Notes: a model not told the origin generated them from the sequence alone. A stretch of DNA of 64,000 bases from Verrucosispora sioxanthis (GCF_010560025.1 NZ_SAIY01000006.1:1-64000); one strand, 5' to 3'; counted from the stretch's first letter, positions 1 through 9,332 are shown. Made by a program: numbers and translations.

Positions 1-638
1 CAGACCAGCGCCCACGCCGTCAGCAGCAGCGCGGTCGACCCGGACAACGGGCCGACCAGCGCCCTGGCGGTGGGTAACAGCGGTGGCGCCAGCCACGGCG
101 CGACCGACCCCGAGAAACCGAGCACCAGTGCGCCGACCGCACCGAGAGTGAGCACCGCCACACCGTAGCCGGCGCTTCGGGTGATCACCCGGCTGGCCAG
201 CGCGCCCAGCGCCACGGCGGCCGGCAGGGCGAGCAGGTGCGCCCAGAGACCGAGCGCCACGCCTGCGGGAACCGACCGGTCACCGGGCAGGCTGGGACCG
301 GCCACCCCGCCGACCAGCCAGGGAAAGACCAGGGCGACCGCCACCAGCCCAAGGCCAGCCACCACCGCGGCGACCAGCCCGGCCGCCTGCTCCCGTGCCG
401 GGCCGACCGCGACCAGGGCCAGGCGACGCTGCACGTCCGGCTCCACGTCCAGCAGGATCTTGGTCTGCCAGGCCAGCACCGGGAAGAGGACCACGGCCGA
501 TACGCCGTAGGCCTCCGCCGGCTGGGCTCGACCGCCGCCGTACAGGATGCCCAGGGTGAGCAGGCCGGCCAGGACCGGTGCCAACGCCCGCCCGGTACGC
601 AGGAAGCCGGCGAGCCGGAATCGCACCAACGCGGTCAC
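1..638 (-). CDS. ABC transporter membrane subunit (3' end outside window)
   Basis: The GTG start overlaps the stop of the upstream ATPase gene by four bases (GTGA), so the two are translationally coupled. The visible 212 residues are strongly hydrophobic, with several membrane-spanning stretches rich in Ala, Leu, Val and Gly separated by short Arg-rich loops, as expected of an ABC-2 type permease partnering a single-domain ATPase. There is no diagnostic motif, so the substrate cannot be read; the coupling to an ATPase is the main support. The C-terminus lies beyond base 1 of the window. Confidence 0.6.
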   Translation of the reverse strand, partial: MTALVRFRLAGFLRTGRALAPVLAGLLTLGILYGGGRAQPAEAYGVSAVVLFPVLAWQTKILLDVEPDVQRRLALVAVGPAREQAAGLVAAVVAGLGLVAVALVFPWLVGGVAGPSLPGDRSVPAGVALGLWAHLLALPAAVALGALASRVITRSAGYGVAVLTLGAVGALVLGFSGSVAPWLAPPLLPTARALVGPLSGSTALLLTAWALV

Positions 639-1421
639 CGGGCCACCTCGGACGACGGTTCCGCTCCCGGTCCGGTGGCCTCGGGCGGTGCGCTCTGGCC
701 GCGTACCCGCAGGACGTGGTGGCCCTCGGCGCGTAGGCGGGCGACGGTGGCCGGCAGCTGGCCCACCGTAACCTCCAGCTCGACCACCGCGACCGACGCC
801 TCGCCCGAGGGGACCCGCTCGACCACCGCACCGTCGGCCACCAACCACTCCCGAGCGTCGGGCAGCCGGACCGTCTCCCCTCGGTGATCGCTGACCAGCA
901 CCGATCCGCCGTCGGCCAGCACCTCGTCGACCAGCTGCGGAACCAGCTCACGCGCTGCGGCGTCCAGGCCCTCCCAGGGCTCGTCGAGAACGAGCAGGCC
1001 GGGCGGACGCAACACCGCCTGGGCCAGGCCGACCTTCTGGGCGGTGCCCTTCGACAGCTGAGCCAGCCGGACCGTGCGGAACGGGCCGAGGCCGAGTCGG
1101 TCGACCCAGCGTCGCACCGTCCGCTCCGTCGTGGCCGGGGACAGGCCGGCGATCCGGGCCATCGCGGTGAGATAGCCGTCGACCGTGAACGGCTGCTCGG
1201 CCGGGAAGCGCTCCGGCACCCAGCCCACGACCGCCGGCCGGTCGAGCACCCGCCCGGGACGGGCGCAGGACTCCGGCGGCGAGCTGGAGCAGCGTCGACT
1301 TGCCGGCCCCGTTGCGGCCCCGCACCACCACCGCCTCGCCCGCCGCCACGCGCACCGTCACCTGCCGCAGCACCCACGGGCCGCGCCGGTGGTACCGCAG
1401 CCCGACGTCCTCCAGCCACAT
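635..1421 (-). CDS. ABC transporter ATP-binding protein, interrupted by a frameshift
   Basis: This is the nucleotide-binding subunit that would power the permease encoded directly downstream. The first frame carries Walker A (GRNGAGKST); after about base 1256 the reading moves by one base and the second frame carries the switch region, LLVLDEPWEGLD (Walker B) and the D-loop. Both halves align to one ABC ATPase of about 262 residues, so the gene looks intact apart from one extra base in a CCCGGGCGGG stretch. The ATG at 1421 (MWLEDVG) is preferred to the GTG at 1439 because the family usually begins close to the first beta strand. The ABC signature is degenerate (QLSKGTAQK). Either a sequencing error or a recent null mutation is possible. 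Confidence 0.75.
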
Positions 1422-1451
1422 GCCGCGAGCCTGCCACACCGGACAGACGAA

Positions 1452-1481
1452 CGCGGCCCCGCCAGAGGTGGCGGGGCCGCG
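1452..1481 (-). terminator. GC-rich hairpin terminator after rplA
   Basis: A perfect 12-bp stem (1452-1463 with 1470-1481) closes a 6-base loop, AGAGGT. It sits 15 bases beyond the rplA stop and just upstream of the ABC ATPase gene, so it should end the rplK-rplA transcript. There is no T tract, as is usual in high-GC actinobacteria. Confidence 0.75.
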
Positions 1482-1495
1482 TCGGTGCGTCGTGC

Positions 1496-2212
1496 TCAGC
1501 TGTCGGCCGAGCCCTCCTGCAGGTTCTTCACCACGTTCGGGTCGACCGGTACGCCCGGTCCCATCGTGGTGGTGAGGGTGACCTTCTTGAGGTACTTGCC
1601 CTTCGCGGCCGACGGCTTGGCCCGCAGCACCTCGTCGAGGACGGCCGCGTAGTTGTCGACCAGCTGGGCCTCGGAGAACGAGGCCTTACCGATGATCAGG
1701 TGCAGGTTCGAGTGCTTGTCCACCCGGAAGGTGATCTTCCCGCCCTTGATGTCCGAGACGGCCTTGGTGACGTCCATGGTCACCGTGCCGGTCTTCGGGT
1801 TCGGCATCAGACCGCGCGGGCCCAGGATCCGCGCGATCCGGCCGATCTTGGCCATCTGGTCGGGCGTGGCGATCGCCGCGTCGAAGTCCAGCCAGCCGCC
1901 CTGGATCCGGGCGACCAGCTCGTCGGTGCCCACCTCGTCGGCACCGGCGGCGACGGCCTCCTCGGCCTTCGCGCCGGCCGCGAAGACGATCACGCGGGCG
2001 GTCTTGCCGGTGCCGTGCGGCAGGTTGACCGTGCCGCGGACCATCTGGTCCGCCTTGCGGGGATCGACGCCGAGGCGCATCGCGACCTCGACCGTGGCGT
2101 CGAACTTGACGGCGGTGGTTTCCTTGGCCAGCTTGACGGCCTCGACGGGGGTGTAGAGCTTGGACCGGTCGATGACCTCGGCGGCCTTGCGGTAGCTCTT
2201 GCTGCGCTGCAT
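1496..2212 (-). CDS. rplA: 50S ribosomal protein L1
   Basis: L1 binds 23S rRNA at the L1 stalk, helps release deacylated tRNA from the E site and, in many bacteria, represses its own operon by binding the mRNA. The 238-residue product has the usual actinobacterial length and the conserved segments [15 protein letters not shown] near residue 37, the GTG(K)TARVIVFA stretch and the signature [22 protein letters not shown] around residues 125-145. It follows rplK by 83 bases and is followed by a strong hairpin, giving the expected rplK-rplA operon. Confidence 0.98.
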   Translation of the reverse strand: MQRSKSYRKAAEVIDRSKLYTPVEAVKLAKETTAVKFDATVEVAMRLGVDPRKADQMVRGTVNLPHGTGKTARVIVFAAGAKAEEAVAAGADEVGTDELVARIQGGWLDFDAAIATPDQMAKIGRIARILGPRGLMPNPKTGTVTMDVTKAVSDIKGGKITFRVDKHSNLHLIIGKASFSEAQLVDNYAAVLDEVLRAKPSAAKGKYLKKVTLTTTMGPGVPVDPNVVKNLQEGSADS

Positions 2213-2295
2213 CTGCTGTCTACTCCTGTGGTCTCTGGCGGGCCGCGGTGCTCGCGCGCCCTCCCACGATCCGTACGGTTCGGTGGTGGCCGACG

Positions 2296-2727
2296 TCAGT
2301 CGGTGACGTTCAGGCCCATCGACCGGGCGGTGCCGGCGATGATCTTCTCAGCCTGGTCGAGGTCGTTGGCATTGAGGTCGGCCATCTTCTTCTCGGCGAT
2401 CTCCCGCAGCTGGGCACGGGTCACCGAACCGACCTTCTGCGTGTGCGGGACGCCCGAGCCCTTCTGCACACCGGCAGCCTTGATCAGCAGCCGGGCGGCG
2501 GGCGGGGTCTTCAGCACGAAGGTGAAGGACCGGTCCTCGTACACGCTGATCTCGGCGGGGACGATGTCGCCCCGCTGCGACTCGGTCTGCGCGTTGTACG
2601 ACTTGCAGAACTCCATGATGTTCACACCGTGCTGGCCGAGCGCGGGACCGACCGGCGGCGCCGGAGTGGCCTGGCCCGCCGGCAGCTGAAGCGTGAACGT
2701 CTTGACGAGCTTCTTCTTCGGAGGCAT
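2296..2727 (-). CDS. rplK: 50S ribosomal protein L11
   Basis: L11 forms the base of the GTPase-associated stalk and is needed for factor binding and RelA-type stringent sensing. The start is ATG at 2727 ([11 protein letters not shown]) because AGGAAGA lies just upstream; an in-frame ATG 12 codons earlier has no such site. This gives the standard 143 residues. The N-terminal domain has the conserved Pro-rich [20 protein letters not shown], and the C-terminal RNA-binding domain has the [14 protein letters not shown] stretch and the IAGTARSMG end. It is cotranscribed with rplA. Confidence 0.98.
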   Translation of the reverse strand: MPPKKKLVKTFTLQLPAGQATPAPPVGPALGQHGVNIMEFCKSYNAQTESQRGDIVPAEISVYEDRSFTFVLKTPPAARLLIKAAGVQKGSGVPHTQKVGSVTRAQLREIAEKKMADLNANDLDQAEKIIAGTARSMGLNVTD

Positions 2728-2924
2728 GTCTCTTCCTGGGGCTTGGAACTGGGAAAGGTTCACACGACACCGCCGTCGGTGCGCGCACGGTCAGCGCGCA
2801 TGCGACGGCGGCGACGTTCTAGGGTAGCGCAGACCTGGATCCCGGCAGCCACGGAGGTGCGCCGGACGGGTGAACCGGACGAACGACGACCGGCGGCGGT
2901 TGCCCGCCGCCGGCAGTCGACGAA

Positions 2925-3647
2925 TCAGATCTTGGCGACCTGGTTGAAGTTCAGCTCCACCGGCGTCTCCCGGCCGAAGATCGACACCAGCACCTTGAGC
3001 TTCTGCTGGTCGGCGTTGATCTCGCTGATGGTGGCCGGCAGGGAGGCGAAGGCACCGTCGGTGACCGTGACCGAGTCGCCGACCTCGAAGTCGAGGACCT
3101 TGACCTCCGGCTTGGCCTTCTTCTGCTCGGTCTCGACGGCCGGTGCCAGCCACTTGAGCACCTCGTCGAGGCTGAGCGGCGCCGGGCGGTCGGCCCGGTC
3201 CGTGGCGCCGACGAAGCCGGTGACTCCGGGAGTGTTCCGCACGCAGGAGTACGACTCCGCGGTCAACTCCATCCGCACGAGGATGTAGCCGGGGAAGACC
3301 TTGGCCTGCACCTGGGAGCGCTTGCCGTTCTTGACCTCGACCTCTTCCCGGGTCGGCACCTCGACCTGGTAGATGTAGTCCTCCATGTCGAGGGAGGTGA
3401 TCCGGGTCTCGAGGTTGGTCTTGACCTTGTTCTCGTAACCGGCGTAGGAGTGCACCACGTACCAGTCACCCGGCGCGTAGCGCAGCTTCTGCCGCAGCTC
3501 CGCGACCGGGTCGAAGTCCTCCTCGGGAGCGGGCTCGGTCATGGCGAACTCCGGCTCGCTGGCGGCCTCGACCGACTCGTCACCAGCCGCCGTCGCCACC
3601 GTGGACTGCTCGTCCGTGGTCTCGGCGGTCTCGTCGTACTCAGGCAC
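2925..3647 (-). CDS. nusG: Transcription termination/antitermination factor NusG
   Basis: NusG binds RNA polymerase through its N-terminal NGN domain and links it to Rho or to ribosomal protein S10 through a C-terminal KOW domain. The 240-residue product has an acidic, low-complexity N-terminal extension of about 60 residues typical of actinobacteria, then the NGN domain starting at [15 protein letters not shown], the FPGYILVRM segment, and a KOW motif at [17 protein letters not shown] near residue 190. It lies between secE and rplK, the usual order. Confidence 0.97.
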   Translation of the reverse strand: MPEYDETAETTDEQSTVATAAGDESVEAASEPEFAMTEPAPEEDFDPVAELRQKLRYAPGDWYVVHSYAGYENKVKTNLETRITSLDMEDYIYQVEVPTREEVEVKNGKRSQVQAKVFPGYILVRMELTAESYSCVRNTPGVTGFVGATDRADRPAPLSLDEVLKWLAPAVETEQKKAKPEVKVLDFEVGDSVTVTDGAFASLPATISEINADQQKLKVLVSIFGRETPVELNFNQVAKI

Positions 3648-3684
3648 GCTTGCTCACTTCCGTCACTATCACACGTTCAGCCGG

Positions 3685-4074
3685 TCAGCTGGGGTTGCCG
3701 AAGACCCACAACACGCCCTTGGCGAAGCCGTAGTCCAGGACAGCCACGATCGTCAGCATCACCGTGACGAACGCGATCACCACTGCCGTGTAGGTCAGCA
3801 GTTCCTTGCGGGTCGGCCAGATGACCTTACGCAGTTCGGCCACGACCTCGCGGATGAAACGCGCGATGCGACCGAACAGGCCCACCTTGTCGGCGTCGGT
3901 ACGCGTCTTGCGGCCGTCGGCGGAATCCGCCCGCGCCCGCGAACGGGTGGCGGTGCCGCCTCGCGAAACCGGCTCGTCCGCGTCGGTGGCGTCATCCTCG
4001 GCGCTGTCGTTGACGACCTCGTCGTTCAGGCGCTCGTCGTCGGCGTCCTCGCCGCGCCGCTTGTTGTCGGCCAC
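3685..4074 (-). CDS. secE: Preprotein translocase subunit SecE
   Basis: SecE clamps the SecY channel in the plasma membrane. The product is about 129 residues: a charged, disordered N-terminal region rich in Asp, Glu and Arg, then the conserved amphipathic segment FIREVVAELRKVIWPTRKEL and one C-terminal transmembrane helix. I place the start at GTG 4074 (VADNKRRG) because GGAGGGCGAA precedes it; an ATG 11 codons earlier lacks a ribosome binding site. Downstream genes are nusG, rplK and rplA. Confidence 0.95.
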   Translation of the reverse strand: MADNKRRGEDADDERLNDEVVNDSAEDDATDADEPVSRGGTATRSRARADSADGRKTRTDADKVGLFGRIARFIREVVAELRKVIWPTRKELLTYTAVVIAFVTVMLTIVAVLDYGFAKGVLWVFGNPS

Positions 4075-4285
4075 TTCGCCCTCCGTCGCGGGATGTCGGT
4101 GTCGCACGCGGGGCGCGTGCGCGGCGTTTGGTCACGCCGGCCGGACCAACCGTCCCGGGACGGGCCGCGGCCGGCGGATCAACCGGAAGGGCCCGATGCC
4201 TCGGAACCTCCCCGCCGATGCCACCACCACGGGCCGGGCGCCACCAGAAGGCGGCGCGACCCACGGAACGGTCAGGCCTGAGGCG

Positions 4286-4358
<73 letters not shown>

Positions 4359-4495
4359 GTGAGCGGCAACGCTCACCCCACCCGGGTCACACTTTCACAC
4401 GACCAGGCAGGGGTCACTTGCCCCACGGCGGACCAGTGTACGGGTACCGACCCGACTTTCCCAACCGGTCTACCCGACGCGCCGCCCGGTGCCGG

Positions 4496-4888
4496 TCAGC
4501 CGGCCGTGCGCACGGTGGCCCGCGCCTGCGAGAGCACCTTCTCGCCGAGGCAGGTGGCGGTCACGTCCAGCCTGGTCAGACCCGCGTCGGTCACCTCACG
4601 GACCACGGCGGTCACCACGATCTCGGTGCCGGTGTCGTCGTCGGGGACCACCACCGGGCGGGTGAACCGCACGCCGAAGTCGACCACCGCGTCGGGCGAG
4701 CCGGCCCAGGCAGTGACCGCCCGACCGACGAGCGCCATGGTGAACATGCCGTGGGCGATCACACCGGGCAGCCCCACCTTGGTGGCGAACCGGTCGCTCC
4801 AGTGGATCGGGTTGAAGTCGCCCGAGGCACCGGCGTAACGGACCAGGTCCGCCCGGGTCACCCGGAACGTCTGGGTAGGCAGTTCCAT
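4496..4888 (-). CDS. hadB: MaoC-like (R)-hydroxyacyl dehydratase, HadB type
   Basis: A single hotdog-fold subunit of 130 residues. The catalytic motif GDFNPIHWSD near residue 23 supplies the Asp-His pair used to dehydrate 3-hydroxyacyl thioesters, followed by GVIAHGMFTMALVGRAV on the hotdog helix. The gene starts one base after the stop of the hadA-like gene, so the two should be cotranslated and form a HadAB heterodimer as in mycobacterial FAS-II. No hadC follows; tRNA-Trp comes next. In an organism without mycolic acids the substrate is uncertain. Confidence 0.9.
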   Translation of the reverse strand: MELPTQTFRVTRADLVRYAGASGDFNPIHWSDRFATKVGLPGVIAHGMFTMALVGRAVTAWAGSPDAVVDFGVRFTRPVVVPDDDTGTEIVVTAVVREVTDAGLTRLDVTATCLGEKVLSQARATVRTAG

Positions 4889-4889
4889 G

Positions 4890-5336
4890 TCAGGCCTCCC
4901 CGCGTACGACGAGCTTGGACCAGACCGCGACCACCGGTTCCCCGGCGGTGGTGGTGACGTCGGTCCGGGTGGTCAGGAACTCGTGGCCGCCCCGGCTGGT
5001 GATGTCCTCGACCGTGTTGACACAGACCAGCTCGTCGCCGGCCACCACCGGCCGGGTGTACGCGAACCGCTGGTCGCCGTGGACCACCCGGCTGTAGTCG
5101 ATGCCGAGCGCGGGGTCCTCGATCAGCTGACGGCTGGCGGCCATGGTGATCACCACCGGGAACGTCGGCGGCGCGACCACGTCCGGATGACCCAGCGCGC
5201 GGGCGGCCTGCGGATCGTGGTGCGCGGGATCGGTGGCGCCGATAGCCGTCGCGAACTCGCGGATCTTCTCTCGGCCCACCTGATAGGGGGCGGTCGGCGG
5301 ATAGGTCCGACCGACGAAGGACTGGTCCAGGGGCAT
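4890..5336 (-). CDS. hadA: MaoC N-terminal-domain dehydratase subunit, HadA type
   Basis: The 148-residue product is a hotdog protein of the UPF0336/HadA family: it begins MPLDQSFVGRTY, has VGREKIREFATAIG at the first helix, then PPTFPVVITM and an FAYTRPVVAGDEL strand pair. HadA subunits lack the catalytic Asp-His and shape the acyl pocket for the HadB partner, which is encoded immediately downstream. The position between rpmG and tRNA-Trp matches the rpmG-hadA-hadB order of other actinobacteria. Confidence 0.9.
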   Translation of the reverse strand: MPLDQSFVGRTYPPTAPYQVGREKIREFATAIGATDPAHHDPQAARALGHPDVVAPPTFPVVITMAASRQLIEDPALGIDYSRVVHGDQRFAYTRPVVAGDELVCVNTVEDITSRGGHEFLTTRTDVTTTAGEPVVAVWSKLVVRGEA

Positions 5337-5460
5337 GCCGCGAACCTACACGCACAGCACGATCGCCGATCCGAGCGGTCGACGTCGGCTTCAGCCGCGC
5401 CGTCCGTACGAACCGGCGATCATGACGGGTGCTGATCCGGACCGATCGGCCCGGACGGGC

Positions 5461-5628
5461 TCAGCGCGTCTCGCGGTGCAGGGTGTGCCGTCCGTCCCGG
5501 GGGCAGAACTTCTTCAGCTCGATGCGGTCCGGGTCGTTACGACGGTTCTTGCGCGTGATGTAGTTGCGCTCCTTGCACTCCACACACGCCAAAGTGATCT
5601 TCGGCCGGACATCGGTCGCCTTCGCCAC
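5461..5628 (-). CDS. rpmG: 50S ribosomal protein L33
   Basis: A 55-residue ribosomal protein from GTG 5628: [19 protein letters not shown], then [19 protein letters not shown], then a [14 protein letters not shown] tail. The first zinc pair (CxxC at residues 15 and 18) is present, but the second pair is reduced to one Cys because CPRC of the Streptomyces form is CPRD here. It lies in the usual place upstream of hadA. The gene is too short to stand out in ORF scans but its sequence is diagnostic. Confidence 0.95.
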   Translation of the reverse strand: MAKATDVRPKITLACVECKERNYITRKNRRNDPDRIELKKFCPRDGRHTLHRETR

Positions 5629-5703
5629 GGCGGAGTGCCTTCCTCGATAACGGATACAACTACGGCGCTAAAGCGTACGCGCCACCTGGGCGGACACGCA
5701 AAG

Positions 5704-5722
5704 CGGGCGCCTGTGGCGCCCG
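5704..5722 (-). terminator. Hairpin after the tRNA-Thr/tRNA-Met pair
   Basis: An 8-bp stem CGGGCGCC/GGCGCCCG with a 3-base loop lies 39 bases downstream of tRNA-Met on the minus strand and upstream of rpmG. It plausibly ends the tRNA transcript. No T tract follows. Confidence 0.5.
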
Positions 5723-5760
5723 TCCCACCGGCCACCGGAAACATCCGGGGCGGACGAGAG

Positions 5761-5833
5761 TAGCGGTGGCCGGACTTGAACCGGCGACACAGCGATTATG
5801 AGCCGCTTGCTCTGCCATCTGAGCTACACCGCC
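5761..5833 (-). tRNA. tRNA-Met (CAT anticodon), elongator type
   Basis: A 73-base cloverleaf with acceptor GGCGGTG/CACCGCT, anticodon loop CTCATAA (anticodon CAT), T loop GTTCAAGT and discriminator A. The anticodon stem lacks the three consecutive G-C pairs of initiator tRNA, so this is the elongator. Position 1-72 is a G-T pair. It lies 25 bases after tRNA-Thr and is probably cotranscribed with it. Confidence 0.96.
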
Positions 5834-5858
5834 GCGGTGGGCCCAGCCGGACCCTCTG

Positions 5859-5931
5859 AGCCCCCTTACGGAATCGAACCGTAGACCTTCTCCTTACCAT
5901 GGAGACGCTCTGCCGACTGAGCTAAGGGGGC
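5859..5931 (-). tRNA. tRNA-Thr (GGT anticodon)
   Basis: A 73-base cloverleaf with acceptor GCCCCCT/AGGGGGC, anticodon stem TCTCC/GGAGA around loop ATGGTAA (anticodon GGT), T loop GTTCGATT and discriminator T. It is the first gene of a two-tRNA unit with tRNA-Met. Confidence 0.96.
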
Positions 5932-6023
5932 CTGCGCGATCACTCGGTGCTCGCGCAGAGGTAAGAGTACACGGCCCGGTCGTGCTGGTGAAATCGGATC
6001 CCCAGGGACGCCGTACGCCCAGC

Positions 6024-8552
6024 TCAGGGCACCACGCGCAGCCTCGGAAGCTCGCTGCTGGAGATCGACTCCGGGTCGATCTGGGCACCGAACCACGCCT
6101 CCAGGCGTTCGAACGGCAATGGGCGGCTGAACAGGAACCCCTGGCCGACCTCGCAGCCGATGTCCTGGAGCAACTCCAGGGTCAGCTCGCTCTCCACGCC
6201 CTCGGCCACCACGGTGAGACCGAACTGCTGGGAGAGGGTGACCACGGCGTTGACGATCGCCAGGTCTCCCGGATCGGTGGCCATGCCCTGCACGAAGGAG
6301 TGGTCGACCTTCACCTCGTGCACCGGCAGGCGACGCAGGTGGGCCAGCGAGGAACTGCCGGTGCCGAAGTCGTCCACCGAGAGCCGTACGCCGAGATCAC
6401 GCAGGCGACGCAGGGTCGGGATCGGGCGCTCCGTGCCGTCCAGCACGCCGGCTTCCGGAATCTCCAGGGTCAGCAGCTGCGCCGGCACCCCGTACTCCGC
6501 GAGCAGGTCCCGGATCTGCTCCGGAAAGTGCTGGTCGAGAAGCGTACGCGCGGAGAGGTTGACCGCTACGGCGAGCGACTGGCCGCCGTGCGCCCAGTCC
6601 CGGCTGTGCCGCAGCCCTTCCCGGAGCACGAACTCGGTGAGCCGGCCGAGCTGACCGGTGTGCTCGGCCACGGCGACGAAGTCCGCCGGGGCGACCGCGC
6701 CGTGCGTCGGATGCTCCCACCGGGCCAGGCACTCGACCCCGATGAGCCGGCGGTCCCGCAGCGTCACCTTGGGCTGGTAGTAGACCTCCAGCTCGCCGTT
6801 GTCGAGGGCGTTGCGCAGATCCCCGGCGAGCCCGAGCCGGTGCAGCGACCGCGACTCCAACGCCGGCGTGTACAGCTGCACGCTGCCCGGGACCGCCTTG
6901 GCCGCCGTCGCGGCCACGTCCACCCGTTGCAGCAGGGTCGCCGGCGCGTCGCCGTGATCCGGGTGTACGACAACCCCGACCGCGGTGTCCACGTCCAGCG
7001 TGAGCGAGTCGAAGACCATCTCGTCGCGAATCTGTTCCCGCAACTGACCGGCGAGCTCGACCGCCGCCTCGGCGCTCTCCAGCCGCAACGTCACCAGGAA
7101 CTCGTCGCCACCGGCCCGCCCGACCAGCGCGGCCGACGGCACACAGCCACGTAGCCGATCGGCGACCTCGATGAGGACCTTGTCCCCTGCCGCGTGGCCG
7201 AGCGCCTCGTTGACCTGGCGCAGCCGGTCGACGTCGAAGAGCAGCAGCGCGACCACCTCGCCGGGGGCCCGGATCCGGACCGCCTCGGCCAGCGCGGCGA
7301 GAATACGGCGGCGGTTGGGCAGCTTCGTCAGCGCATCGTGGTACGCGTCGTGCCGCAGCCGGTCGACCAGGCGGGAATTCTCCAGCGCGACGGCGGCGTG
7401 CGCGGCGACCGTCTCGAAGACGGGGACGTCCGGGGCGCGGAAGAAGTTGGTGTCACCGAGCCGGTTCGCGACCTCCAGCGTGCCGATGACAGCCTTGCCG
7501 GACCGCAACGGCACCACTATCACGTCCTTGGCCGGATTCGGCCCCAACGCCTCGCGCACCTCCGGGCTACCGCCCAACCCCCGTCCCAGAGTCACCGTCT
7601 CCTGTCGGGCCACGGCAACGTCACGCAGCGTCGCCGGGGTGAGCGCGGCGTCGAGCAGGCCCGGCTTGCCCTCCTGCGCGCTGAGCAGAACCTCGGGATG
7701 ACGTCCCTGTGCGGGCAGCCAGAGCGTGGCGTACTCCGCCTGCATCAAGCTTCGGATACGCACCAGGAGCACGTCGATGAGAGTGCTGTCGGATCCACTC
7801 TCGGTGATCGCCTTGGTGAGCTCGTACATCTCGGCGAGGGTGCGGTGCTGCCGGATGAACTGCGTGTACGTGTCATAGACAAGCGCGAACGCGATCGCCA
7901 GCCCGGCGAAGAGGAGCACGGCCCAGAGGGTGCTCTCCAGGGCGATGATGATGAGAAGGCCGATGAAGAGATTGAGCGTGACGCCGAGCAACATCGGTGG
8001 CGCGGCGCGCAGCAGTTCCCGTCCCGCCTGCCAGCTCTGCACGATCGTGAACACGGCGACCATCGCCGCCAGGGCGACCAGAGTGTGGGTGCCGACGGCG
8101 GCGAGCATGACCGCCCAGGCGCCCGGACCGACGCCCGCGGGCTTCGGCAGCAGCGTGTAGACGACGGTGGCCAGCGACGTGGCGCTCGCCGCGAGGGCGA
8201 CGTTGAACCAGAGCTTCGCGGGCAGGAGCTTGCGCCGCAGTTGCACCACGAGCGTGGCCACGGTGTACGCCAGGACCACCGACAGCGGTGGCAGCACGTA
8301 CAGCGCGACGACGAGCGGGATCTCGGTGAAGGTGATGCCGAGTGCCTGTCGGCGCACCACCACGTTGATCGTCGGCATCGCTGCGACGATCATCGCCACC
8401 GTGAGCAGCAGGGTGAGCGGCCAGTCACCCAGAGCAGGACGCACGGTCAGCCCGAGTAGGAGCGAGAAGAGCACTGCGCACAGGGCGAGGGGCCCGGTGA
8501 TCACCCAGGCATTCTCGGTACGTCGGGAGGGGGAACCGACACGAGACGTCAT
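6024..8552 (-). CDS. Membrane GAF-GGDEF-EAL cyclic di-GMP enzyme
   Basis: This 842-residue protein should make and/or degrade cyclic di-GMP. Order: an N-terminal block of about eight hydrophobic segments (residues ~30-260), a GAF-like sensor (~290-430), a GGDEF domain with intact GRAGGDEF, and a C-terminal EAL domain with ECLARWEH, NLSART, DDFGTGSSSL, KVDHSFV and VAEGVES, so the metal and catalytic acid residues are all present. The RxxD inhibitory site upstream of GGDEF is missing (PSAA). The ATG at 8552 is chosen because GAGGGGAG precedes it; a much longer in-frame reading to 8828 has no signal and overlaps a small gene. Net activity cannot be predicted. Confidence 0.93.
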   Translation of the reverse strand: MTSRVGSPSRRTENAWVITGPLALCAVLFSLLLGLTVRPALGDWPLTLLLTVAMIVAAMPTINVVVRRQALGITFTEIPLVVALYVLPPLSVVLAYTVATLVVQLRRKLLPAKLWFNVALAASATSLATVVYTLLPKPAGVGPGAWAVMLAAVGTHTLVALAAMVAVFTIVQSWQAGRELLRAAPPMLLGVTLNLFIGLLIIIALESTLWAVLLFAGLAIAFALVYDTYTQFIRQHRTLAEMYELTKAITESGSDSTLIDVLLVRIRSLMQAEYATLWLPAQGRHPEVLLSAQEGKPGLLDAALTPATLRDVAVARQETVTLGRGLGGSPEVREALGPNPAKDVIVVPLRSGKAVIGTLEVANRLGDTNFFRAPDVPVFETVAAHAAVALENSRLVDRLRHDAYHDALTKLPNRRRILAALAEAVRIRAPGEVVALLLFDVDRLRQVNEALGHAAGDKVLIEVADRLRGCVPSAALVGRAGGDEFLVTLRLESAEAAVELAGQLREQIRDEMVFDSLTLDVDTAVGVVVHPDHGDAPATLLQRVDVAATAAKAVPGSVQLYTPALESRSLHRLGLAGDLRNALDNGELEVYYQPKVTLRDRRLIGVECLARWEHPTHGAVAPADFVAVAEHTGQLGRLTEFVLREGLRHSRDWAHGGQSLAVAVNLSARTLLDQHFPEQIRDLLAEYGVPAQLLTLEIPEAGVLDGTERPIPTLRRLRDLGVRLSVDDFGTGSSSLAHLRRLPVHEVKVDHSFVQGMATDPGDLAIVNAVVTLSQQFGLTVVAEGVESELTLELLQDIGCEVGQGFLFSRPLPFERLEAWFGAQIDPESISSSELPRLRVVP

Positions 8553-8616
8553 GGCTCCCCTCGCGACGTCGGGTTTCCGGAGGCGTCGAGGCCGCCGGTG
8601 CGGGGACGGGTGGGTG

Positions 8617-8763
8617 TCAGCGCACCACGGTGCCCAGGACCGGCATCTGCCATTCGAGGCCGTCCGACCTGAACTCAAGATCAGCGACGACGCCTGACGC
8701 GACCACCAAGCCGCAGACCAGCAGAAGGGAGCCGAGCAGCCGGCCCAAACGTTGAGCAGACAT
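8617..8763 (-). CDS. Small single-span membrane protein, 48 residues
   Basis: I do not recognise this gene. It begins at ATG 8763 behind a good AGGAG site and encodes MSAQRLGRLLGS, one hydrophobic helix (LLLVCGLVVASGVVA) and a short polar end with the motif VLGTVV. It precedes the GGDEF-EAL gene by 64 bases on the same strand and could be a leader or partner for it. It could also be an unprocessed signal-anchor peptide. Support is the ribosome binding site plus the membrane-type composition. Confidence 0.55.
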   Translation of the reverse strand: MSAQRLGRLLGSLLLVCGLVVASGVVADLEFRSDGLEWQMPVLGTVVR

Positions 8764-9203
8764 CTGTGCTCCTGACGGGGTGACGGGAACGCAATGGAGG
8801 TCCCCCGATGGTGCCACAGCCGGTCCATCGCTGGAAAGTTCGCGAACCTGATGTCGGTCCGGTCGTTTGGCAGCGCGACCCGTCCGCATGAGTCCGCGCA
8901 GGTCAGAGCCGGTCATGGACGGCACGACGGCAGCCACAGTCGAAGAAAGCACCAACTGCCTATTCCGCCGCCAAGGCGGCGTATTGGATCTAGCGGACAT
9001 GATCGTGGAGTGTTGCCGGCCGACACTGTGAAGTGACAGGGCCTCCAACGCACCCCCACCCGCCACCTCAGTCAGTTCATATCCCGACGGATCGACCCAA
9101 TCACGGGAGAGTCCGCCACCGCCAGAGTAGGCCGCAGACCTCGTTCAGTCACCCCCATGGATGCCTGAATCTCTCAGCCGGACCGGATCACTTCAACGAC
9201 GAC
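8764..9203. other. Intergenic region without a recognisable gene
   Basis: About 440 bases between the small membrane gene and the tRNA-Tyr terminator. It is less GC-rich than its surroundings and contains a short 7-bp hairpin at 8966-8981 (CGCCGCC, loop AA). I see no ORF with a ribosome binding site and no RNA gene fold I can name. It presumably holds the promoter of the 8763 gene. Confidence 0.5.
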
Positions 9204-9237
9204 GGCCCTCGATCAGCATTTCTGCTGGTCAAGGGCC
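9204..9237 (-). terminator. Hairpin downstream of tRNA-Tyr
   Basis: A 14-bp stem with one mismatch and one G-T pair (9204-9217 with 9224-9237) and a 6-base loop starts 15 bases beyond the 3' end of tRNA-Tyr. It fits a terminator for that tRNA. Confidence 0.65.
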
Positions 9238-9251
9238 GTTGTCGCACCTGG

Positions 9252-9332
9252 TGGCGGGTAGAGGATTCGAACCTCTGTAGCTTTCGCGACGGATTTACAG
9301 TCCGCTCCCATTGGCCGCTCGGGCAACCCGCC
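9252..9332 (-). tRNA. tRNA-Tyr (GTA anticodon)
   Basis: A class II tRNA of 81 bases with acceptor GGCGGGT/ACCCGCC, a D arm starting CCCGAGC, anticodon loop CTGTAAA (anticodon GTA), a long variable arm (GCGAAAGC), T loop GTTCGAAT and discriminator A. The sequence CACC follows on the minus strand, so the 3' end reads A-CC rather than a full encoded ACCA. Confidence 0.97.

Noticed and set aside
8966-8981. Short hairpin in the gap upstream of tRNA-Tyr's terminator
   Set aside because: Only seven pairs with a two-base loop and no gene end nearby; too small to call a terminator.
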